NCBI GenBank assembly: GCA_028702365.1
Contig: JAQVOZ010000123.1
Coordinates: 1 to 5,081 of the forward strand
Length of the DNA: 5,081 nucleotides
Source of the DNA: Candidatus Omnitrophota bacterium
Lineage (GTDB): Bacteria; Omnitrophota; Gorgyraeia; Duberdicusellales; 4484-171
Direction of reading: 5' to 3'
Part shown: piece after piece, positions 1 to 4,877 of the stretch
How the letters are laid out: each line of letters starts with the position of its first letter
How positions within the stretch are numbered: position 1 is the first letter of the stretch
Program-made: the position numbers and the translations under genes
Notes under the pieces: model-generated
What the model saw: only the letters and a program-made list of their open reading frames with translations
Database searches by the model: none
What the model was told of the DNA's origin: nothing

Positions 1-74
1 TCTGCCGCCAGTGCAAAATAGGTACTACAAAACATAGCCAGAGCGATAAATATCGCAATAAAATATTGTTTCAT
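1..74 (-). CDS. 5' end of a gene for an exported protein (signal peptide only; partial)
   Basis: Reading leftward from an ATG at 74-72, 24 complete codons run off the window edge without a stop. The peptide begins MKQYFIAIFIALAMF and continues to an FALAA segment. This is a typical Sec signal peptide: one early lysine, a hydrophobic core at about residues 4-16, and an Ala-Leu-Ala cleavage site near residue 23. The cysteine at residue 16 lacks a proper lipobox around it, so a lipoprotein is less likely. The start is supported by AAGGAG (79-84 on the plus strand as ctcctt) about five bases upstream. It begins 42 bp after the small cysteine-rich gene, in the same direction, and is probably co-transcribed with it. 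The mature protein is outside the window, so its function cannot be stated. An outer-membrane efflux component or other periplasmic protein would fit the context, but this is only a guess. Confidence 0.75.
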   Translation of the reverse strand, partial: MKQYFIAIFIALAMFCSTYFALAA

Positions 75-116
75 ATATTCTCCTTTTTTTGTTAAAAAAT
101 TACTTGCGGAGAAGCT

Positions 117-431
117 TTAAGCTTTGGGCGGATGGAAGGTATCGTCTATTGATAAGTAACGGTAAGAAAAATGCAAAATCGGCGCACGATAACCGCAAAA
201 AATACGATAATTCAAGCTACCTGCCTGAGGTACTATCGCCTGGACTATCCGTACGTGTTTGCAAAAACACACATCCCTGGTGTCATGGCATTTAGCCTTG
301 CTGTGGTTATCACTAGTTGCGCAGCATGAGCATTGTTTGGAGCCGTAAGAATAAACAACCGCCGGCGCAAATATATTAAATAGCACCGCGATAATTACAT
401 ATACCACTATACCCTTATATCCTGCTTTCAT
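117..431 (-). CDS. Small exported cysteine/histidine-rich protein of unknown function (104 aa)
   Basis: I do not recognise a named family. The protein opens with two lysines (K2, K6), then a hydrophobic segment at about residues 8-27 that looks like a signal peptide ending near VVYS-YG or FAPA. The exported part contains a cysteine cluster at C34, C36 and C37, then C48, C55, C57 and C79, with histidines at 43, 49, 59, 87 and 100. This density suggests metal binding or disulfides in the periplasm. The C-terminus ends DDTFHPPKA. From memory, small proteins with a Cys/His cluster and an HPP-like tail occur just before heavy-metal efflux genes, but I cannot confirm that here. It lies 50 bp after the DtxR-FeoA gene and 42 bp before another exported protein. 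No Shine-Dalgarno precedes the ATG, although a -10-like TATATT sits six bases upstream. A GTG at codon 9 follows a weak AAGGG but would remove the positive N-region. An overlapping plus-strand frame (89-295) is taken as a shadow. Confidence 0.6.
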   Translation of the reverse strand: MKAGYKGIVVYVIIAVLFNIFAPAVVYSYGSKQCSCCATSDNHSKAKCHDTRDVCFCKHVRIVQAIVPQAGSLNYRIFCGYRAPILHFSYRYLSIDDTFHPPKA

Positions 432-466
432 ATTATGAATATACCATATTATTGTCTTAAAATAAA
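432..466 (-). promoter_or_regulatory. Candidate promoter/operator before the small Cys-rich gene
   Basis: On the minus strand, TTTATT (461-466) lies 17 bp before TATATT (438-443). The -10 matches the sigma70 consensus at five of six positions and the -35 at only three. The -10 is embedded in a palindrome, AATAT-acc-ATATT, at 438-450. The octamer CATATTAT occurs twice on the plus strand, at 429-436 and 445-452. Transcription starting at the usual distance from this -10 would begin at or next to the ATG, giving a leaderless message, which would explain the missing ribosome site. The region is very AT-rich, so such matches can arise by chance. Confidence 0.27.
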
Positions 467-481
467 GCCGCCCCTCTAATA

Positions 482-1135
482 TTACGATAATTTTTTAATA
501 TAAATTTCTTTTGCAATGTCCTCTTCAAGCGCTACTTGTGTTTCTTCAACCTGAATTATAACAGATGGCTTGGTCTGATGAAGCTTGATCCTCGCCCCCG
601 GCACAATACCAAAAGACATAAGCCTGTGTAGCTGAGGGTGGTCTCTCGTTAAAACATAAACAATTTTTCCTGTCTCGGCAACTTTTAGCCTGGTCAGCGG
701 TATGACAATGCTTTCAATCAGGCCTTTTGTTTTTTCGCAGCATTCACCCGGAGGAATACTTAAGCCGTGCGGACATTCTTTAGGGTGGCCCAAAAGCGTG
801 CAGATGCTTTCCTCAACTTCTTTCGACAAAATATGCTCAAAAGCACAGGCCGAAGAATCAACTTCCCTCCTGCCAAGCTCAAGCACATCCATTAAAAGGC
901 GCTCTGCAAGGCGCTGGCGCCTGATGATATCTCTTGCCTTAGATTCGCCTTTATTGCTAAATTTTATAATATCTTTTTCTATTAAGACGAATCCTTCGCT
1001 TAACAGGCTATCGGAAACATCTTCGTTAACAGCCTTTAAGAATCTTTTTACTATTGCACCCTTATCGGAAATTTTCTTTTCTCTTTCTTCCCAGATTATT
1101 GTTAAAGCTTCTTCGATTTTTTGGTTATAATCCAT
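482..1135 (-). CDS. DtxR/MntR-like metal-sensing protein fused to a C-terminal FeoA domain
   Basis: This 217-residue protein combines two iron-related modules. Residues 1-67 correspond to the DtxR winged helix. Residues 70-115 correspond to the metal-binding and dimerisation domain: RLAERLL (75-81) and ACAFEH (96-101) align with DtxR, placing C97, E100 and H101 on the primary-site ligands C102, E105 and H106. The ancillary-site histidines appear replaced (Q74, D93), while the glutamate E78 is kept. E9 sits at the DtxR Met10 / MntR Asp8 position. A linker with GHPKECPHG (116-124) and ECC (131-133) leads into a FeoA SH3-like domain at about 145-217, recognised by RLMSFGIVPGARI and VALEEDIAKEI. 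FeoA works in the cytoplasm with FeoB in ferrous iron uptake; DtxR proteins repress iron or manganese genes. The likely recognition helix (about 35-47) is acidic, so DNA binding is uncertain. The ATG at 1135 has AAGGAG seven bases upstream and lies 17 bp after feoB, so the two are almost certainly one operon. Confidence 0.88.
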   Translation of the reverse strand: MDYNQKIEEALTIIWEEREKKISDKGAIVKRFLKAVNEDVSDSLLSEGFVLIEKDIIKFSNKGESKARDIIRRQRLAERLLMDVLELGRREVDSSACAFEHILSKEVEESICTLLGHPKECPHGLSIPPGECCEKTKGLIESIVIPLTRLKVAETGKIVYVLTRDHPQLHRLMSFGIVPGARIKLHQTKPSVIIQVEETQVALEEDIAKEIYIKKLS

Positions 1136-1152
1136 GGTTATCTCCTTTTGTA

Positions 1153-2916
1153 TTATAAAACCGCGATACCCTTAACCAAAATCAAATAGCGCAATAAATG
1201 ATCAATGATTCCTCCTGCTAAAAATGCAAAAAGAAATACGAAACCGGCAATCATAAGCGCGACTTTCATCCCTCTTTCTTTTACGGTTACAAAAAACTGC
1301 GCAATGCAGGGTACAAACAAGGTTATTACAATAAGGCTTACAAAAATTTGTATTTTATCAAGTGCGCCTGCCCTTGCCAATTGATACAAGCCGGCGGCGC
1401 CGTAATCCCTTCGTAAAAAGCCGATAATAAACGCGGCGGTTGTCTCTTTGGGCAAATGCAGCCAGGCAACAATAAGAGGGCTTAAAACTCTTTCTATTAA
1501 ATTTAATAATCCTATTTTATCGGATACAAAAAGTACGGATGTTCCAAGGATGAACAAAGGCACTGCTTCTTTTAAGTACCATTTAAGACGGGCGCCGGTT
1601 TTTACAATAATATTTATAATCTGCGGAAATCGCATAGGAGGTAATTCCTGAATAAATGGGCTGCGTTTACCAGGTACTAACTTTGAAGATAAAAATCCAA
1701 TAGTGACGATGGCGAAAAGAATCGTGGAAAACCAAAGAAGAAATGCCCTCAGCGAAAACTGGCTAAGCATTGCCATGATTACACCTAGCTGTGCGGAACA
1801 GGGAATTGCCAATGTTAGAATAATGCTAACCAGAATTCGCTCTTTTTTTGTTTCCAATATCCGCGAGGTCAGCGTTGCCATTGTCCCGCAGCCAAGGCCA
1901 AGCACCATCGGAAGTATCGCCCGGCCGTTAAGCCCGATTATTCTAAAAACCTTATCCGATAGCACAGAAAGCCGTGGCAGATATCCTGAATCTTCAAGTA
2001 TTCCGAAAAATAAAAAAAATGCGGTTACTATCGGAAATATTATGGCAAATGCATAGGTGACAGCCATGCTGATAATACCATACTGGCCCATCAAAAATTC
2101 TTTAACAACGGGGACCGGAATAAATCTATCTATAATATTACTCAAAAAAGGGTTAATATAGCTGCCAAATATCGTGTTTTCAAAAAAGTCCACACCCCAC
2201 ACAGCAGCTAACCTGCCCACAAAAAGATACATTGCAAAAAGCACAACAATAAGTATGGGTATTCCGGTTATAGGGCCCACAGTAAGGCTGCCTACAAATT
2301 CAGATATGCTTTTTGCTTTTGGTTTTGAAATACGTAAAACATCTCTTAACAATTCTTCAATTTTCTGATTTTTTTTTCTAAGCGAGGCTATCTCATCAAA
2401 AGAGGCAGTAGCAGAAACTTTAAGCGGATGCGCAGCTTTTGCTTTTAAAATTGCCTCTTTTAATTTAGGCACGCCTTCTCCAGTTACTGCTACCGTTTCA
2501 ATAATATCTATGCCTAATTTTTGGGAAAGCTTTTTTACGTCTATACTTATGCCGCGCCCCCTTGCTTCATCGCTCATATTTAAATTAAGCACTAAAGGCA
2601 GGCCCAGTTCGAGCAGTTCAAGAGTAAGCACTAGCGAACGTTTGAGGTTTTTACTGTCAGCAACCTGCACGACGCAGGCAATGTCGCTTTTTGAAAGTAT
2701 ATCGCGGGTTACTTTTTCATCTTCGGAATGAACGATGAGGCTGTTTATTCCCGGGGTATCATAAACCGTAAAAGGCTGGGCCCCAAGCTTGGTAATTCCT
2801 TTTGATATATCCACGGTTGTGCCGGGATAATTTGAAACAGTTACATAGCTCTTGGTAAGCGCGTTAAAAATAACGCTTTTACCGACATTGGCATTACCGA
2901 CTAAGACTATATTCAC
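1153..2916 (-). CDS. feoB: Ferrous iron transport protein B (FeoB), GTP-dependent Fe(II) permease
   Basis: FeoB imports Fe(II) across the inner membrane. The cytoplasmic G domain occupies about residues 1-160: G1 GNANVGKS (7-14), G2 in PGTTV (31-35), G3 DTPG (53-56), G4 NMSD (113-116) and a G5-like VTGEG (144-148). A charged helical linker (about 172-205) follows, then many hydrophobic segments from about 215 to the end. The membrane part carries the family signatures GLGCGTMATL (340-349), IPCSAQLGV (371-379), FLRRDYGAAGL (500-510) and FVPCIAQF (534-541), placing conserved cysteines at C343, C373 and C537. At 587 residues it is much shorter than E. coli FeoB (about 770), mainly because extra segments and the C-terminal tail are missing; short forms of this kind are known and nothing looks broken. 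The start codon is GTG (2916-2914), preceded by AAGGAAGGG. An in-frame TAA at 2943-2941 limits extension upstream. The DtxR-FeoA gene follows after 17 bp. The start codon and ribosome site lie inside one arm of an inverted repeat. Confidence 0.96.
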   Translation of the reverse strand: MNIVLVGNANVGKSVIFNALTKSYVTVSNYPGTTVDISKGITKLGAQPFTVYDTPGINSLIVHSEDEKVTRDILSKSDIACVVQVADSKNLKRSLVLTLELLELGLPLVLNLNMSDEARGRGISIDVKKLSQKLGIDIIETVAVTGEGVPKLKEAILKAKAAHPLKVSATASFDEIASLRKKNQKIEELLRDVLRISKPKAKSISEFVGSLTVGPITGIPILIVVLFAMYLFVGRLAAVWGVDFFENTIFGSYINPFLSNIIDRFIPVPVVKEFLMGQYGIISMAVTYAFAIIFPIVTAFFLFFGILEDSGYLPRLSVLSDKVFRIIGLNGRAILPMVLGLGCGTMATLTSRILETKKERILVSIILTLAIPCSAQLGVIMAMLSQFSLRAFLLWFSTILFAIVTIGFLSSKLVPGKRSPFIQELPPMRFPQIINIIVKTGARLKWYLKEAVPLFILGTSVLFVSDKIGLLNLIERVLSPLIVAWLHLPKETTAAFIIGFLRRDYGAAGLYQLARAGALDKIQIFVSLIVITLFVPCIAQFFVTVKERGMKVALMIAGFVFLFAFLAGGIIDHLLRYLILVKGIAVL

Positions 2917-2920
2917 CCAG

Positions 2921-2929
2921 CCCTTCCTT
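2921..2929 (-). promoter_or_regulatory. Ribosome binding site of feoB, inside an inverted-repeat arm
   Basis: The minus strand reads AAGGAAGGG just before the GTG start. The AAGGA part is eight bases and the AAGGG part four bases from the start codon, so either could serve. Most of it (GAAGGG) belongs to the 12-base arm at 2915-2926, whose exact complement lies 82 bases upstream at 3009-3020. If both arms are transcribed, the site could be masked. Confidence 0.6.
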
Positions 2930-2992
2930 TTTATCTGAGATTATTTTTCCCCAACCCTTGTTTTCGGAAAATTTGTTATACTCATACAGATA

Positions 2993-2998
2993 ATTATA
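2993..2998 (-). promoter_or_regulatory. Possible -10 element for a feoB promoter
   Basis: The minus strand carries an exact TATAAT here, about 77 bp before the feoB start. No convincing -35 exists at 16-18 bp spacing (the 17-bp position reads AACCCA), and there is no extended TG. The upstream repeat arm (3009-3020) falls in the spacer/-35 zone, so a regulator bound there could act on the promoter. A transcript starting here would lack that arm. Confidence 0.25.
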
Positions 2999-3027
2999 GT
3001 GTGTTTATGAAGGGCTGGGTTCATTTT

Positions 3028-3624
3028 TTATTTAGAGATAAGAAATATCCCTATATTTGCAAAAAAATTAGGCAATATCTGTATACGCTTATCTGCGGCC
3101 AGATAAACTTTGCGCTCAACTTTTATCTTCTTTTCCTTGCAGTAATCAAGGAAATCAAGCGTGCTTAAAAAATGCAGGTTTGGCGTTTCATACCAGGTAT
3201 AAGGAAGAGATGCCGTTATGGGGACTCTGCCTCTAAAAAACAGGCGCAGGCGCGCTCTGCAATAAGCAAAGTTCGGAAAACCGACTATTACCTTTTTGCC
3301 CACCCTTAACGCGTCAAAAAGTACAGTTTCAACATGCTTTAACTGCTGAAGGCTTTGGTTAAGTATTACATAGTCGAAGGCTTTGTCTTTATATTCGGAT
3401 AAGCCTGTGTCAATGTCGCCGTGAAGTACGCTTAAACCTTTCGCCACACACCTGTATATTGCCTGCTCGTCTATCTCTATGCCCTGTCCACGTACATTTT
3501 TTTTTATAGTCAGAAGCTCAAGTAAGTCTCCGCCGCCGCAACCAAGGTCAAGCACGGATGAATTTGACTCAACCATATCGAGCACTGCCTTGTGGTCGCT
3601 TTTAATGATTTCATCGCTCTTCAT
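3028..3624 (-). CDS. metW: MetW, methyltransferase-fold methionine biosynthesis protein
   Basis: This 198-residue cytoplasmic protein has the class I SAM-dependent methyltransferase fold and MetW signatures. Motif I is VLDLGCGGGDLL (24-35). GIEID (48-52) follows at the end of strand 2, HGDIDTGL (68-75) forms the next loop, and FDYVILNQSLQQL (83-95) is the strand-4 region. The diagnostic MetW stretch runs from about 115 to 158 and includes GFPNFAYCRAR, RGRVP and TWYETPNLHFL. MetW is almost always encoded beside MetX; it is thought to assist MetX in homoserine acylation, although its exact activity is not settled. The length is normal for the family. The start ATG overlaps the metX stop by four bases (ATGA), and AAGGGG lies six bases upstream inside metX, pointing to translational coupling. 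A run of nine A residues in the mRNA (plus 3497-3505) encodes K41-K42-N43. Confidence 0.95.
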   Translation of the reverse strand: MKSDEIIKSDHKAVLDMVESNSSVLDLGCGGGDLLELLTIKKNVRGQGIEIDEQAIYRCVAKGLSVLHGDIDTGLSEYKDKAFDYVILNQSLQQLKHVETVLFDALRVGKKVIVGFPNFAYCRARLRLFFRGRVPITASLPYTWYETPNLHFLSTLDFLDYCKEKKIKVERKVYLAADKRIQILPNFFANIGIFLISK

Positions 3625-4757
3625 GCTCTACCCCTTTTTTGTGAAACACTTTTTAAAAAATGCGAGATAAGATGCGTTTCTTCTTTCGTCTCCAGAAGAA
3701 AAGCATCATGGCCATACGTAGAATCAACTTCGCAATAGCTCGTCTCTATCCCCGCATACTTACACGCTTTAACTATTTCTTTTGATTGATAAGCTGGATA
3801 CAGCCAGTCAGACTTAAACGCAATTACTAAAACCTTAAGGGATTTACCGGAAAGCACTTCGTGGAATGGTTTATTCTGCGACGCATCAAAATTATCCATG
3901 GCTTTAGTAATATACAGATAAGAATTTGCATCAAACCTTTTTACAAAATTATCTCCCCTGTAACGTAAATACCCTTCAACCTCAAAGTCAGCAGTAAACT
4001 TAAACGGCTGTTTGTTGTTTTTTTTCTGCCGGCCGAATTTTTCAGTCATGGAAATATCGCTCATGTAGGTAATATGGCCTATCATCCTGGCAACAGCCAA
4101 ACCCCTGTCCGGGGGTTTACCTTCATAGTAATTTCCTGAATTCCAGTCAGGGTCAGCCATTATCGCCTGTCTGCCAACTTCATCAAAAGCAATTTGCTGC
4201 GGTGTATGCCGAAGGGCTGTTGCAATCGGTATGGCACTACGAATCCTTTCGGGATATTTAACAAGCCATGCCAGAGCCTGCATACCACCCATTGAGCCGC
4301 CGACAACCGTAAGTAACTTATCAATACCAAAAGAATCTATCAAAGCTTTTTGCGCTGCTACCATGTCCCCTATGGTAATAACCGGAAAATCTAACGCATA
4401 AGGTTTATTAGTTTTGGGGTTTAAACTTGCCGGGCCGGTTGAGCCGCGGCAGCCTCCAAGCACATTTGGACAGATAATGAAATATTTTTCCGTATCAAAA
4501 GCGCGACCCGGGCCAATCATATTGTCCCACCATCCGGGTTTATCCTCGCCCTTATGTAAACCTGCCGCATGCGCATCACCGGATAAAGCATGTAAAATTA
4601 AAACCGCATTTGATTTTTCCTTATTAAGCGTACCATAAGTTTCATAAGCAATGACAACCGGACACAACTTCTCCTTGCTCTCAAGGATAAACTCATCCTG
4701 CTGGCTAGCAAAAGTAAAATAGTTTGTTTCAACTGTGCCAACGCCTGCCTTGGTCAT
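3621..4757 (-). CDS. metX: Homoserine O-acetyltransferase (MetX), alpha/beta hydrolase fold
   Basis: MetX acylates the hydroxyl of L-homoserine, the first committed step of methionine synthesis, giving the substrate for sulfhydrylation in the cytoplasm. With the ATG start it has 378 residues, a normal length. Counting from that ATG, motifs in order are LILHALSGDAHAAG (53-66), NVLGGCRGSTGPASL (98-112), the nucleophile elbow GGSMGGMQALAW (153-164) with Ser155, FKSDWLYP (314-321) with Asp317, and YGHDAF (348-353) with His350. This completes a Ser-Asp-His triad. Motifs alone do not exclude succinyl-CoA as donor, since MetX enzymes vary. GTG at 4760 directly precedes the ATG in frame; AAAGGAG is three bases from the GTG but six from the ATG, so the ATG at 4757 is preferred. 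metW overlaps its end, and a truncated cysK lies upstream in the same direction. Confidence 0.95.
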   Translation of the reverse strand: MTKAGVGTVETNYFTFASQQDEFILESKEKLCPVVIAYETYGTLNKEKSNAVLILHALSGDAHAAGLHKGEDKPGWWDNMIGPGRAFDTEKYFIICPNVLGGCRGSTGPASLNPKTNKPYALDFPVITIGDMVAAQKALIDSFGIDKLLTVVGGSMGGMQALAWLVKYPERIRSAIPIATALRHTPQQIAFDEVGRQAIMADPDWNSGNYYEGKPPDRGLAVARMIGHITYMSDISMTEKFGRQKKNNKQPFKFTADFEVEGYLRYRGDNFVKRFDANSYLYITKAMDNFDASQNKPFHEVLSGKSLKVLVIAFKSDWLYPAYQSKEIVKACKYAGIETSYCEVDSTYGHDAFLLETKEETHLISHFLKSVSQKRGRA

Positions 4758-4763
4758 CACTTA

Positions 4764-4770
4764 CTCCTTT
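4764..4770 (-). promoter_or_regulatory. Ribosome binding site that decides the metX start
   Basis: The minus strand reads AAAGGAG, then TAA, GTG, ATG. The spacing is three bases to the GTG and six to the ATG, so the ATG at 4757-4755 is favoured. The site partly overlaps a small CTTTAAAG palindrome (4767-4774), probably too weak to matter. Confidence 0.65.
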
Positions 4771-4779
4771 AAAGCTATA

Positions 4780-4808
4780 TTTAAACCTAACGCGTATTGT
4801 TATGCCAA
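4780..4808 (-). promoter_or_regulatory. Secondary promoter candidate close to metX
   Basis: TTGGCA (4803-4808, five of six to consensus) lies 17 bp before TTTAAA (4780-4785, four of six); at 18 bp spacing the -10 would be TTAAAT. Transcription would begin around 4773, giving a leader of roughly 16 bases that still holds the AAAGGAG site. It is weaker than the upstream candidate at 4836-4864. Confidence 0.3.
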
Positions 4809-4835
4809 ATAAAAAGCCACTTTCAAACTTTATCT

Positions 4836-4864
4836 ATTTTATTACGTTACTAGGGTTTTGTCCA
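4836..4864 (-). promoter_or_regulatory. Sigma70-type promoter candidate for metX-metW
   Basis: On the minus strand TGGACA (4859-4864) is separated by exactly 17 bp from TAAAAT (4836-4841), each matching the sigma70 consensus at five of six positions. It lies just downstream of the cysK stop. The predicted start is near 4829, leaving a leader of about 70 bases before metX. I see no SAM-I riboswitch in that leader (it is too short) and no clear SAM-II pattern. No hairpin-plus-U-run terminator separates cysK from metX, so read-through from cysK is also possible. Confidence 0.45.
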
Positions 4865-4877
4865 AATTTTTAAGTAA

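Larger units (their letters stand above)
2915..3020. repeat. 12-bp perfect inverted repeat spanning the metW-feoB gap
   Basis: ACCCAGCCCTTC at 2915-2926 and GAAGGGCTGGGT at 3009-3020 on the plus strand are exact reverse complements, 82 bp apart. A perfect 12-bp pair inside about 110 bp is unlikely by chance. On the minus strand a third related motif, AAGGGTTGGGG at 2949-2959, lies between the arms and differs from the feoB-proximal arm by a T for C and by its last base. Trimmed to 11-bp arms (2916-3019), the segment is flanked by TTCA at 2912-2915 and TTCA at 3020-3023, as expected for a 4-bp target duplication. An inner hairpin TTTTCC/GGAAAA (2945-2950 with 2966-2971) also encloses the third motif. 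The segment could be an RNA switch, a protein-binding region or a MITE-like insertion; no transposase is present. Confidence 0.6.

Noticed and set aside
89..295. 68-codon plus-strand frame opposite the small Cys-rich gene
   Set aside because: The minus-strand frame has a proper signal peptide, a patterned Cys/His content and consistent operon direction; the plus-strand frame lacks a ribosome site and spans an intergenic gap.
702..1130. 142-codon plus-strand frame opposite the DtxR-FeoA gene
   Set aside because: It lies almost wholly within a gene with clear family motifs, has no ribosome site, and its translation is a low-complexity Ser/Leu-rich shadow.
1703..2056. 117-codon plus-strand frame opposite feoB (also 1448-1651, 2174-2368, 2510-2731)
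   Set aside because: All are antisense to conserved FeoB motifs and show no recognisable domain or initiation signals.
2931..2943. TTATCTGAGATTA as a Fur- or DtxR-type box before feoB
   Set aside because: It has a 4-bp palindromic core only and matches neither consensus well; nearby ATAATTAT is also too short. Kept as a possibility but not called.
4018..4026. A8 run in metX mRNA as a programmed frameshift site
   Set aside because: The protein is full length with a complete catalytic triad and no overlapping frame is favoured; a plain Lys/Asn-rich loop explains it.
4414..4638. Plus-strand frame opposite metX, and the similar one at 3479-3670 opposite metW
   Set aside because: Both are antisense to diagnostic MetX and MetW motifs with no independent support.
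3036..4757. MetW and MetX as a novel system
   Set aside because: The metX-metW pair with a four-base overlap is a well-known arrangement and both proteins have normal length and motifs.
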